From Oscillospiraceae bacterium (lineage in GTDB: Bacteria > Bacillota > Clostridia > Oscillospirales > Oscillospiraceae): 49,958 bases of DNA. The notes under the pieces were generated by a model. The model had not been told where the DNA came from, did not search any database, and worked only from the letters and a program-made list of their open reading frames with translations. Positions 8,493 through 16,875 of the stretch are shown here, piece by piece (the first letter of the stretch is position 1; each line of letters opens with the position of its first letter). The position numbers and the translations under genes are program-made. The DNA is taken from positions 1 to 49,958 of the forward strand of contig JAFQZN010000020.1 of NCBI GenBank assembly GCA_017405865.1, in the 5' to 3' direction.

Positions 8493-9017
8493 ATGATGAC
8501 CGTAAAATCGGAGCGGAGCGCTATCGTGCTTGGCATTCTGTGCTATTTGCCGTTTCTCTATCTCGCTTGGCTGTTCTTCCGCATCAATGCGATCGCCGTG
8601 GCGATCGTGACGGCTGTTGCTACGACGTTTCTGTGCTTTCGCTATGTGATCGCGGTGTCTCGCGCCTTCCGTTTCGACGCCGATGGGCTGACGATTCGTC
8701 TGCTTCGCTTCAGCAGGCACTATCGCTGGGACGAGATAACCGTTCGGCAGGAGAGCTTTGCCGATCGCATCACGGTGAGCAAGCCGCAGTATGCCGGGAG
8801 CGTCTGCTTCCTCACACGGAAAATGCACAAGCCACGCGCGCTCAACCCGCTGATCTATTGTATTCTGCTGCATCCGCTCGGCTTTGCGTTCGTGAATTAC
8901 GATTGGCGCTACCGTGCGCCGGAGATCTATCCCGTCAAGCGGGAGGAATTCCTGCAAAAATGCCGCGCATGGCAAAATGGAACGCCCGTCGCGGAGCAAG
9001 GAGGGAAAGATGATTGA
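8493..9017 (+). CDS. membrane protein of unknown function
   Basis: 174 residues. Two hydrophobic helices near the N-terminus (about 10-50) are followed by a compact domain with alternating charged and hydrophobic residues (AFRFDADGLTIRLLRF, then RWDEITVRQESFA) that resembles bacterial PH-like domains following a TM hairpin. A further hydrophobic stretch lies near residue 125. AAGGA sits before a double ATG. It overlaps the next gene by eight bases and belongs to the same envelope operon. Function unknown. Confidence 0.6.
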   Translation: MMTVKSERSAIVLGILCYLPFLYLAWLFFRINAIAVAIVTAVATTFLCFRYVIAVSRAFRFDADGLTIRLLRFSRHYRWDEITVRQESFADRITVSKPQYAGSVCFLTRKMHKPRALNPLIYCILLHPLGFAFVNYDWRYRAPEIYPVKREEFLQKCRAWQNGTPVAEQGGKDD

Positions 9018-9654
9018 ACGCACCTCGGGGGGCATGCGCCAGACCTATCAGAACCCCCTCGTTTGTGAGATCCGCTTGCTCTACAGCGGAGACTGCATGA
9101 TTCGCTTCGCAGACGGAACGATAAAGACCGCGCAAATTCCGAGCGACCCCCTTTACGTTGCACAGTACGGGATCCCGCTTTCCGAAGACGGCAAATTTAT
9201 GGCGATCGGCAGCTGGGAGAACGGCGTTTCGGTCTATTCTACGGAGACCTGCAATCTACTGTGGCGCTGCCGTACGGCGAGAATCCGGCAGGTTTTCATC
9301 TACCGATCCTGCGTGATCGCGGTGAAGCACGGCACAGGTCTTCTGCAGTTTGATCTGGAAACCGGACGAAAGCTCCGCGAAGTACGAAGCACCACCGTGG
9401 AGGCGGCGTATCTTCTCCGGGACGGGATGGCGCTGGTTTGCTCGATCAAGGGGAAATGCGCGCTCGTCCGTTTGGAGGATCTTGCCGTGGAACGGCTGTT
9501 TCCGAAAGCGGCAATCAATCCGAATCACTGCCTCAGCCTCGTGATTACGGGAGCTTCTGCCGAGAAGGATCGCATCATCGTGCAGGGCTTTGAAAGCTGG
9601 TGCAACGGGAACCCGGCAGACAGAGAAAACAGACCCTTTCAGCGGATATTATAA
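9010..9654 (+). CDS. small beta-propeller-like protein
   Basis: 214 residues, no signal peptide or TM helix. Repeats of the form 'GKFMAIGSWENGVSVYSTET', 'GTGLLQFDLETGRKLREV' and 'GKCALVRLEDLAVERLF' look like blades of a WD40/PQQ-type propeller, but only about four are present, fewer than the usual six to eight. It may pair with another chain, form a dimer, or be shortened. Its ATG overlaps the previous gene and has a GGAGGG Shine-Dalgarno inside that gene's end. A terminator follows at once, so it closes the operon. Confidence 0.5.
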   Translation: MIERTSGGMRQTYQNPLVCEIRLLYSGDCMIRFADGTIKTAQIPSDPLYVAQYGIPLSEDGKFMAIGSWENGVSVYSTETCNLLWRCRTARIRQVFIYRSCVIAVKHGTGLLQFDLETGRKLREVRSTTVEAAYLLRDGMALVCSIKGKCALVRLEDLAVERLFPKAAINPNHCLSLVITGASAEKDRIIVQGFESWCNGNPADRENRPFQRIL

Positions 9655-9660
9655 GCAAAC

Positions 9661-9690
9661 GCACCCATCCGGCGGATGGGTGCTTTTTTG
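9661..9690 (+). terminator. rho-independent terminator
   Basis: GCACCCATCCGGCGGATGGGTGC followed by TTTTTTG ends the 6860-9654 operon. Confidence 0.85.
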
Positions 9691-9706
9691 TGCGGAAAGG
9701 AAACGA

Positions 9707-9734
9707 TTGACAATCCGTGTTTTTTCGATAGAAT
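9707..9734 (+). promoter_or_regulatory. promoter of the PlsC-like gene
   Basis: A perfect TTGACA, a 16-bp spacer and TAGAAT lie 30 bp before the ATG at 9765. Confidence 0.7.
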
Positions 9735-9764
9735 GAAAGTATAGCAGCTGCGGGAGGGTACGGT

Positions 9765-11042
9765 ATGGACATCGACAACGTCAAGCGGTTTGATATGAAG
9801 AGAAAGCCTGTGCGGTGCAGATGGTTTTTGAAGCCCGTCGCGTGGGCGCTTGCGTTCCCCAACATCTGGAAGCACAAAACGAAAATCACCAAGGTCGGCA
9901 TGGAGGGCGTGAAGCCGCCCTACGTCCTGTTGGGCAATCACAACGCCTTTTTCGATATGAGCGTTTCCACGCGGGCGACGTTTCCGCAGTTCGGCAACTA
10001 TGTCGTCGCGATCGACGGTTTCATCGGCAGGGAAGGGCTGCTGCGCAACATCGGCTGCATCTGCAAGCGAAAGTTTACGAACGATCCCGGCCTGGTGCGC
10101 CATCTGATCGAGGTGGTCAAGATGAAGGGGATCGTTGCGCTCTATCCCGAGGCGCGCTACTCCCTGTGCGGCACGACCGCGCCGCTGCCGGAGTCTCTGG
10201 GAAAGCTCTGCAAGCTCCTGGAGGTCCCCGTGGTCACGCTCATTTGCCACGGCGACCATATCAACCACCCCTTCTGGAACACGCGCCATGAGCGCGGCGT
10301 CAAGCCGACGGAGGCGGAGATGAAGCTCCTGCTCACAGCCGAGGAGGTCAAAAGTCTCACCGTCGACGAGATCAACGAACGCATCGTGCGGGAGTTCCAA
10401 TACGACGATTTCCGCTGGCAGAAGGAGAAGGGCATCCGCGTCACCTGCAAGGATCGCGCCGTCGGGCTGGAAAAGATCCTCTATCAGTGTCCGCACTGCG
10501 GCAAGGAATTCCAAATGGAGTCCGAGGGGGTCACCCTGCGCTGCAGAGCCTGCGGGAAGGAATGGACGATGACGGAGCTGGGCGAGCTGGAGGCGCGCCG
10601 CGGTGAAACGGAGTTTTCCCATATCCCGGACTGGTATGAGTGGGAGCGCGAAAACGTCAAAAAGGAGGTCGCAGCAGGCACGTATTCTTCCGGTGAGCTT
10701 CCCGTCACGGTGGACAGCCTCCCGAACGCAAAGGGCTATATCCGCCTCGGCGAGGGCAGGATGACGCACGACATGGACGGCTTTCAGGTCTCCGTCACGG
10801 CGGAAAACGGCAAGGTCTACACGATGGAAAAATCCGTCCCGTCGCTCTATTCCTGCCACATCGAGTACGAATACCTCTTCAAGCACGGCGACTGCGTTGA
10901 TCTCAACACCCTGACGGACACGTGGTACGTCTACCCGCACGACTGCGACTTTTCCGTGACGAAGATGGCGCTTGCGACGGAGGAGCTCTACTACGACTAC
11001 CGCCGCAAATCCGGCAAGCCCTGCAAGCCGGGTTTGGCGTAA
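9765..11042 (+). CDS. 1-acyl-glycerol-3-phosphate acyltransferase-like protein with zinc ribbon
   Basis: 425 residues. The N-terminal half is a PlsC-type acyltransferase. It has the HX4D catalytic motif at His59/Asp64 (GNHNAFFD), a substrate-binding-like block YPEARYS in place of the usual FPEGTRS, and a later hydrophobic strand. Such enzymes transfer acyl chains from acyl-ACP or acyl-CoA to lysophosphatidate at the membrane. Near residues 240-265 there is a four-cysteine zinc ribbon (CPHCGKEF, then CRACGKEW), and a further 160-residue domain without a recognised family follows. At 425 residues it is nearly twice the usual PlsC length. It has its own promoter and terminator, next to the proposed fatty-acid operon. 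Confidence 0.8.
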   Translation: MDIDNVKRFDMKRKPVRCRWFLKPVAWALAFPNIWKHKTKITKVGMEGVKPPYVLLGNHNAFFDMSVSTRATFPQFGNYVVAIDGFIGREGLLRNIGCICKRKFTNDPGLVRHLIEVVKMKGIVALYPEARYSLCGTTAPLPESLGKLCKLLEVPVVTLICHGDHINHPFWNTRHERGVKPTEAEMKLLLTAEEVKSLTVDEINERIVREFQYDDFRWQKEKGIRVTCKDRAVGLEKILYQCPHCGKEFQMESEGVTLRCRACGKEWTMTELGELEARRGETEFSHIPDWYEWERENVKKEVAAGTYSSGELPVTVDSLPNAKGYIRLGEGRMTHDMDGFQVSVTAENGKVYTMEKSVPSLYSCHIEYEYLFKHGDCVDLNTLTDTWYVYPHDCDFSVTKMALATEELYYDYRRKSGKPCKPGLA

Positions 11043-11075
11043 ACCGCCGAATAGAAAAATATCTGATATATCAAA

Positions 11076-11103
11076 ACAGCCATCCGTTTGGATGGCTGTT
11101 TTT
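11076..11103 (+). terminator. rho-independent terminator
   Basis: ACAGCCATCCGTTTGGATGGCTGT followed by TTTTTT lies just after the PlsC-like gene. Confidence 0.85.
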
Positions 11104-11116
11104 TATGGCTTTCTCA

Positions 11117-11265
11117 TACTAAAATTCAATTAAAGTATTTAATTGAATTTTACTGTGCTACGCACAGCCATTTCAGCGCGTTGCGCTGAAATGCCGTCTC
11201 ATACAGACTTCGACGCGCCTTCGGCGCTATAAAATGCTTTTTAAGCATTTTATCGAAGTCTAGTA
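11117..11265. repeat. 149-bp four-hairpin repeat, copy 1
   Basis: The element begins TACTAAAATTCAATT and ends GAAGTCTAGTA, so its tips (TACTA/TAGTA) are inverted. Inside are four stems in a row: AAATTCAATTAAA/TTTAATTGAATTT; CTGTGC/GCACAG; TTTCAGCGC/GCGCTGAAA; and a compound stem AGACTTCGA/TCGAAGTCT that encloses two smaller hairpins. TCA flanks it on both sides (11114-11116 and 11266-11268), and the right-hand TCA is the TGA stop codon of the leftward gene. A second copy lies inverted at 25065-25214. Confidence 0.85.
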
Positions 11266-14085
11266 TCATTCCTGCTCGGTCGGGTAGTCCGACTTGCCGG
11301 TGACCTTGCGCTTGACGATCTTGACCATGCGCTTGAGTGCGTAGGGTCCAACGAGCTTCATCATCTCCTCGGCGGTGTGCATATCGCTCGCGGCGGGCAG
11401 ATCGCGACTCAGGTGGATCGCGTCGAATTCGCAGCGGGTCGTGCAAAGACCGCAGCCGATGCACTGGTTTAGGTCGACTGTCGTTGCGCCGCAGCCGAGG
11501 CAGCGGCTTGCCTCGATTTTGACCTGCTCTTCGGTGAGCGGCAGCCGCAGATCGGAGAAGGTTTCTCTCGCCTGCCCCGGTTTGTTGCCGGGACGCTGTC
11601 TGGGAGAGGTGTCAAAGGAATCCGGGCGGATGTCCTCACGGTCGAATTCGATGAAATTGCGGCGATCTCTGCCGATGGTCAGCGACTGACCGGGATGTAC
11701 AAAGCGGTTGATCGACACCATCGCCTCGCGACCGGTTGCGATCGCGTCGATGGCGAAGCGTGCGCCGTGGAAGATGTCGCCGCCGACAAAGACGTCCGGC
11801 TCGGCGGTCTGGAGCGTGACGGGGTCGGCAACGGCGGTGCCGTTCGGTCGCAGCTCGACCTTGCTGCCCTTGAGCAGCTCGCCCCACTCGGCGCTCTGAC
11901 CGATCGCCATCAGCACGGTTTCGCACGGGACAGTAAGCGTGTCCGCCTCGTCATAGACCGGGCGGAAGCGATGCTCCGCGTCAAAGACCTGTGTGCAGCG
12001 CTTGAAAACGACGCCGGTGACCTTGCCGTCGGCACCGCGCAGGATCTCCTTCGGTCCCCAGCCGTTCTCGACGGCGATACCTTCCTCGAGAACCTCTGCG
12101 ATCTCATCCTTCGCAGCGGGCATCTCCTCGCGGGACTCCAGGCACAGCATCGTGACCTTGCCGCCCGTCGTGCGCAGCGCAGTACGCGCTACGTCCGCAG
12201 CGACGTTGCCGCCGCCGACGACCACGACGTCGCCGGACAGCGTTTGTGCATTGTCCTGATTGACGCGCTTGAGGAAGTCGACGCCGGACTCGACGCCGGG
12301 ACCGTCCTCACCGGGAACGCCCGCCTTGCGGCCGCCCTGCAGACCGATCGCTACAAAGAACGCCTTGAAGCCCTGCGCCCGAAGCTCGTCCAGCGTGACG
12401 TCCTTACCGACCTCGACGCCGCAGCGGATCTCCGCGCCCATCTGCTCGATGATCTCGATCTCCCTTTCCAGCACGTCCTTTTCCAGCCGGAAGCCGGGAA
12501 TGCCGTTGAGCAGCATGCCGCCGGGTCGCTGCGCTTTTTCAAATACGGTGACGGGGTAGCCCTCGGTGCGCAGATAATATGCCGCAGACAGACCGGCAGG
12601 ACCCGCGCCGATCACGGCGATGGGGAAGTCGGCCCACTGTTTGCCCTCGCCGTTTTCGCAGATCACGGAGTAGGCGGAGGGGTTCTTCAGCTCCCACTGC
12701 GCGAGGAATTTCTTGATCTCATCAATGGCGACCGGCTGGTCGATCGTGCCGCGGGTGCAGCGATCCTCGCAGCGGCGGTTGCAGACCGCGCCGCAGACTG
12801 CCGGGAAGGGGTTATCCTGACGGATCAGCCTGACTGCCTCCGCGTAACGCCCTTCGGCTGCCATCTTGATGTAGCCCTGCACCGCGATGTGGGCGGGGCA
12901 GGCGGTCTTGCACGGCGATGTGCCGGTATCGTAGCAGTTGGTCTTGTTGGTATCGCGGTAGTTGCGATCCCAGCGCTTTTCTCCCCAGATGTGGTCGTCC
13001 GGCAGGTCGCGCATCGGGTATTTTACCTTCGTGCCGTCTGCCTTGCAGAGCTTTTGCCCGAGCCGTGCTGCGCCGGCAGGACAGACCTCGACACATTTGC
13101 CGCAGGCGACGCACTTGGCTTTATCCACATGGGCGCGGTAAGCCGAGCGCGACATATTCGGCGTGTTGAAGAGCTGGGAGGTGCGCAGACCGTAGCAGCT
13201 GCCCGCCGAGCAGTTGCAGATGCCGACGATGCGGTTCGGACCGTCGAGATTGGTGATCTGATGCACGTAGCCCTTGCGCTCGGCGCGCTCGATGATCTCC
13301 AGCGCCTGCTCGCGGGTAATGTAGCGGGCGTCCTTGCCCGTTTCGACCAGGTATTCGGCGATGTCGCCGACGCCGATGCACATATGCCCCTCGATGTCGC
13401 CGACGCCCTCGCCACGGATGCGCTGCGCCTTGCGGCAGGCGCAGACCATGGAGCAGAATTTGTCGTACTTTTGCAGCCAGTGGGACAGATGCTCGACGCT
13501 GACGCTCTGCGAGCCGACGTCGATCGCCTTCTCCACCGGGATGACGTGCATGCCGATGCCGGCGCCGCCGGGCGGCACCAGCTTTGCCGCAAGCTCCAGC
13601 GGCTCCTGCGGCGCGAGGTTGAACATCGTGGCGACCTCGGGATGCTCGTCCGCCAGCGTGGGATGCTCGACCATGTATTCACCCGAGCCGACGACCCACT
13701 TGGGGATCAGATACTGGATGTGCTGGTCAGCATTGTCGCGGTTTTGCTCCAGAATGCCGATCCACAGCAGGTGGTCGATGATCTTCTGCGCTTCTTCCTC
13801 GCTCATGCTGTTCCTGGCGGCAAGCTCCTTCGTCGTCAGACCGACGCGGCGGACCTTGAAGCTCAGCATGAACTTGATCTCTTCCTTGGTCAGCAGGCGG
13901 TCGAGAATCCAGAAATCCATGTGGTTTTCCTTCATGCCGCCGGGCAGCTTGCGCGGAATATTGTCCGTGATCATCACGGCGAGCTTTTTCACCAGTTTTT
14001 TCTTTTCCGGATCGTCGCATTTGTGCTCTGTGACCGGATAATCCCGCTCGTTGACGTGGATCTTCGGATTGACTTCTTTGACCAT
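11266..14085 (-). CDS. multidomain Fe-S/FAD/NADPH oxidoreductase (GltD-like)
   Basis: 939 residues, a cytoplasmic electron-transfer protein. In order: an N-terminal helical part with a winged-helix-like segment (about 60-115); a cysteine-containing domain (CSMVCACRK near 210, CNCSAGSCYG near 290); a 4Fe-4S motif CVACGKCVEVCP (about 328); a GltD-type N-terminal Fe-S domain (SPCKTACPAH, CGAVCNRRCEDRC); an FAD Rossmann motif (VIGAGPAGLSAAYYL, about 490); an NADPH Rossmann motif (VVVVGGGNVAADVARTAL, about 630); and a C-terminal ferredoxin-like pair (CLGCG, CIGCGLCTTRC). It probably passes electrons from NADPH through FAD to several clusters. It is the last gene of the leftward operon, 24 bp after the ferredoxin reductase gene. 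Confidence 0.88.
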   Translation of the reverse strand: MVKEVNPKIHVNERDYPVTEHKCDDPEKKKLVKKLAVMITDNIPRKLPGGMKENHMDFWILDRLLTKEEIKFMLSFKVRRVGLTTKELAARNSMSEEEAQKIIDHLLWIGILEQNRDNADQHIQYLIPKWVVGSGEYMVEHPTLADEHPEVATMFNLAPQEPLELAAKLVPPGGAGIGMHVIPVEKAIDVGSQSVSVEHLSHWLQKYDKFCSMVCACRKAQRIRGEGVGDIEGHMCIGVGDIAEYLVETGKDARYITREQALEIIERAERKGYVHQITNLDGPNRIVGICNCSAGSCYGLRTSQLFNTPNMSRSAYRAHVDKAKCVACGKCVEVCPAGAARLGQKLCKADGTKVKYPMRDLPDDHIWGEKRWDRNYRDTNKTNCYDTGTSPCKTACPAHIAVQGYIKMAAEGRYAEAVRLIRQDNPFPAVCGAVCNRRCEDRCTRGTIDQPVAIDEIKKFLAQWELKNPSAYSVICENGEGKQWADFPIAVIGAGPAGLSAAYYLRTEGYPVTVFEKAQRPGGMLLNGIPGFRLEKDVLEREIEIIEQMGAEIRCGVEVGKDVTLDELRAQGFKAFFVAIGLQGGRKAGVPGEDGPGVESGVDFLKRVNQDNAQTLSGDVVVVGGGNVAADVARTALRTTGGKVTMLCLESREEMPAAKDEIAEVLEEGIAVENGWGPKEILRGADGKVTGVVFKRCTQVFDAEHRFRPVYDEADTLTVPCETVLMAIGQSAEWGELLKGSKVELRPNGTAVADPVTLQTAEPDVFVGGDIFHGARFAIDAIATGREAMVSINRFVHPGQSLTIGRDRRNFIEFDREDIRPDSFDTSPRQRPGNKPGQARETFSDLRLPLTEEQVKIEASRCLGCGATTVDLNQCIGCGLCTTRCEFDAIHLSRDLPAASDMHTAEEMMKLVGPYALKRMVKIVKRKVTGKSDYPTEQE

Positions 14086-14109
14086 ATCGTTCTCCTTTGT
14101 GATTGCGGA

Positions 14110-15294
14110 TCACACGATCGGAATTTTGATCGTCATGTCCGACAGCGGATAGGTCGCGCAGGCGTGGACGTAATCGAAATCCTTGTCTGCAGCGCGGCGA
14201 CCGTCGTTTTCGGGACTGACGAAATAGCTGCCCTTGAGCACCTTCGTGCGGCAGAAGCCGCACTCGCCGCTGCGGCAGTCGGTCAGCAGGACAATGCCTG
14301 CCCGCTCGCAGGCGGTGACGAGAGACTCATCTGCGCGCGCCGGAATCACGTCTTCCTGCACGCCGCGCACAACGGTCAGCGCAAACGTCTTGTCTTTCAT
14401 CTCCGCGGGATAGCCGGGCAGCGCAGCGACGTCCTTCGCCTGTCCGAAGACCTCAAAGCGGATACGGCGGCGGGGAACGTCGAGCTTTACGATCTCTTCG
14501 CGCAGGAAACGGTACATCACCTGCGGACCGCAGATGAAGTAGGTGTTGTCCTCGCGGGAATACTTCTTGATCAGCTCTGCTGTGAGGAAGCCGCGCTCAC
14601 CCGTCCAGCCGGGCTCGTCGCCGGACAGGACGTGAACGATGCGCACGCGGTCGGAGCGGATGGCGTCCAGCTCATCCTTGAGCACGATGTCGTCGGACGT
14701 GACCGAGCCGTAGAGGATCGTCAAATCCGCGTCGAGCGTCCCGTGCGCGATCTCCTTTGCCATGGAGGCAAAGGGCGTGATGCCCACGCCGCCTGCCAGC
14801 GCGACGATATGCTTCGCGTCGCGCAGGGGTTCAAAGTAGAACTGTCCAAGTCCCATCGTGCCGGTCAGCGTGTCGCCGATCTTCAGCTCGTCGTTGATAT
14901 AGTCTGCGATCAGACCGTCGCCCTTTGAGCGGCGCACGGTGATCTCAACAAAGCTGTCGTCCTGCCGCGCTTCAAACGGCGCCGACGAGATCGAATACGG
15001 TCTGCAGATCAGCTTGCCGTCCAGCAGGAAGCCGAGGGAAATAAACTGCCCTGCGTAGAACGGCGGCAGTTTTTTGCCATCAGTGCGGACGAAACGGACC
15101 GTTTTCGCGGTCTTGCAGGCAGGGCGGATGTCCACGACCTTGAGCTCCATCGAGCCGGGGTGCCAGGTCTGTGCGACCTCGCCGATCGGGTCGCCGGTGA
15201 CAGGCTGCTTCGAGGCGGCGGCAAAGGCGCCCAGCCTTGCCTTGGTGACGCGCGACGCGCCGGTAACGTCCTTCAAAAAGCCCTTGATCTTCAT
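14110..15294 (-). CDS. ferredoxin-NAD(P)H reductase with C-terminal 2Fe-2S domain
   Basis: 394 residues. After a 50-residue leader comes a FAD-binding beta-barrel (CRPYSISSAP is the RxYS flavin motif), an NAD(P)-binding domain (VALAGGVGITPFASMA, YFICGPQVMYRFL), and a C-terminal plant-type 2Fe-2S ferredoxin with CRSGECGFC plus a distal cysteine. This is the layout of class IB-like reductases that deliver electrons from NAD(P)H to a partner oxygenase or reductase. The start at 15294 overlaps the stop of the upstream flavoprotein (ATGA), showing tight coupling. I infer it is an electron donor to one or both flavoproteins encoded upstream. Confidence 0.88.
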   Translation of the reverse strand: MKIKGFLKDVTGASRVTKARLGAFAAASKQPVTGDPIGEVAQTWHPGSMELKVVDIRPACKTAKTVRFVRTDGKKLPPFYAGQFISLGFLLDGKLICRPYSISSAPFEARQDDSFVEITVRRSKGDGLIADYINDELKIGDTLTGTMGLGQFYFEPLRDAKHIVALAGGVGITPFASMAKEIAHGTLDADLTILYGSVTSDDIVLKDELDAIRSDRVRIVHVLSGDEPGWTGERGFLTAELIKKYSREDNTYFICGPQVMYRFLREEIVKLDVPRRRIRFEVFGQAKDVAALPGYPAEMKDKTFALTVVRGVQEDVIPARADESLVTACERAGIVLLTDCRSGECGFCRTKVLKGSYFVSPENDGRRAADKDFDYVHACATYPLSDMTIKIPIV

Positions 15295-16823
15295 TTTGCC
15301 GCCTCCCTCTTCTTCATATCGTCGAGCACGTTTTTCGCTGCTTTTCTGCCGTTGGTGACCGCAGGTCCCATGCCGTCGCCGGAGATCTGATGCGCGCCGG
15401 CGAATTCCAGACCTTCGATGAACTTTTCCTCCTCGGCGGTCTGAAGGCGCGCGACGATGTGATCCTCCATCGTGTGGGCATAGCCGTAGATGCAGCCGTT
15501 CCACATGCCGGTGTAGTGCGCGATCGTCATCGGCGTCTCGATGACGCATTCAAGAATGTGCTCGCGCAGATCGAAGCCGAGGTACTTGTTCATCATGTCG
15601 ATCATCTGGCTTGCGACCTCGTGCTTGACACGGTCATAGTCGTCCGCGCTGACGGTCTGCCAGCCGTCGACGCGCGGCAGCGTGGTGATCGAGAACGAGC
15701 AGGTTCCCTCCGGCGTCGCGTCAGGATTGGCAAGATTGTGGCAGATGCAGGTGAGGTAGCGGTACGGTCCCAGCCCCGCCAGATCCCGGTAGAGAAGGTC
15801 AGTGTCCATCGTGTCGCCGTGGAAGATACTGTAGTCTCGGATGCCGAGCTCCTCGGCGGTCTTGTCGAGGATCATGATGACGGAAAACGCGGCGAGGCTC
15901 AGCCGTCTGCCGTTGACCATCTTGATCGCGCCCTCCGGGACCTCGCTCTTTGGCTCGATCATCGAGGTGTAGACCTTGTTCGGATAGGGCGCGGAAATGA
16001 CGTAATCGGCGTGGATCTCATCGCCGCGCTGTGTTCTGACGCCGTAGACCCTGCCGTTTTTGACGAGGATCTTTTCCACGTGCTGCCGGTATTCGATCTG
16101 CACGCCCATCGCCTCGGCGCGCTCTGCCATCTTGAGGCTCATTTCATGGCTGAATTTGCGCGGGATATAGGAGCCGTAGCCGACGTAATCCGCCATCAGA
16201 ACGGCGAAGATCGTGAAGGGCAGCTCACGGAAGCCGGAGCCGACGTAGATCCAGTACGGCGCAAGCAGATCCTGCGCCTTCTGCGGCAGGTCGAAGCTGT
16301 CGATGACCTCCTGCGTGGAGTAGCCGGCGGTCTTGACGAACGCCTCGTGCTTTAAGAGCATCTTCACCTTGCTCATCGGATGAATCGACAGCTCGTTGAC
16401 GCTGTCGAACACCGTGTGGCATAGATTCAAAAGCTTCAGCACCTTTTCATACGTGCCGGGAACTGCGGCGTCGACCTCTTTTGCGAAGGTTTCCAGTCCC
16501 GGGTGCAGCGTGACCTCCAGACCGGGGATGGAGGCGTGGTACGCCTCCGGCACCTTGAGCCATTCGACGTCGACGCCCATATCTTCCAGAAATTTGCCGA
16601 CCTTGAGGCGGTTGCCCTTCGGACCGATGCTCATCATCTCATGCAGCGAGGCTTCGATCTCGATGCCGCCGCGCACGAAGCTCGTCGCGATGCCGCCGGG
16701 CAGGTTGTGCCGCTCTAAAACCAGCACGTCCTTGCCCTTTTCCGCCAGCATCAGCGCAGACGACAGGCCTGCCAGCGCGCCGCCGATGACGATGACGTCA
16801 TAGTGATCTTTGTAAAATTTCAT
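15291..16823 (-). CDS. CrtI/RetSat-family FAD-dependent oxidoreductase
   Basis: 510 residues with the N-terminal dinucleotide motif VIVIGGALAGLSSALMLAEK and the next-strand acid VLVLERH, then GGIATSF, typical of phytoene desaturase, carotenoid isomerase and retinol saturase relatives. The C-terminal FAD motif appears as LEFAGAHQISGDGMGPAV near residue 470. Family members add, remove or isomerise double bonds in long unsaturated hydrocarbons. No carotenoid genes are nearby; instead the partner gene resembles a fatty-acid isomerase, so an unsaturated fatty acid or its conjugated product is the more likely substrate (inference). It starts 52 bp after the isomerase gene and overlaps the reductase gene. 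Confidence 0.85.
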   Translation of the reverse strand: MKFYKDHYDVIVIGGALAGLSSALMLAEKGKDVLVLERHNLPGGIATSFVRGGIEIEASLHEMMSIGPKGNRLKVGKFLEDMGVDVEWLKVPEAYHASIPGLEVTLHPGLETFAKEVDAAVPGTYEKVLKLLNLCHTVFDSVNELSIHPMSKVKMLLKHEAFVKTAGYSTQEVIDSFDLPQKAQDLLAPYWIYVGSGFRELPFTIFAVLMADYVGYGSYIPRKFSHEMSLKMAERAEAMGVQIEYRQHVEKILVKNGRVYGVRTQRGDEIHADYVISAPYPNKVYTSMIEPKSEVPEGAIKMVNGRRLSLAAFSVIMILDKTAEELGIRDYSIFHGDTMDTDLLYRDLAGLGPYRYLTCICHNLANPDATPEGTCSFSITTLPRVDGWQTVSADDYDRVKHEVASQMIDMMNKYLGFDLREHILECVIETPMTIAHYTGMWNGCIYGYAHTMEDHIVARLQTAEEEKFIEGLEFAGAHQISGDGMGPAVTNGRKAAKNVLDDMKKREAAK

Positions 16824-16875
16824 ATTCTCTCCTTAAAAATGGAGGGAGCGTCGCCGCTCCCTCCGATCTCGACTT

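Noticed and set aside
11695-14928. 1077-codon rightward open frame
   Set aside because: It is antisense to two clear flavoprotein genes, has Asp/Ala/Arg/Leu-rich content from GC-rich codons, and no ribosome-binding site or recognisable domain.
15291-16823. Carotenoid phytoene desaturase
   Set aside because: No crtB, crtE or other carotenoid gene is nearby and the operon partners point to fatty acids; the family also includes saturases.
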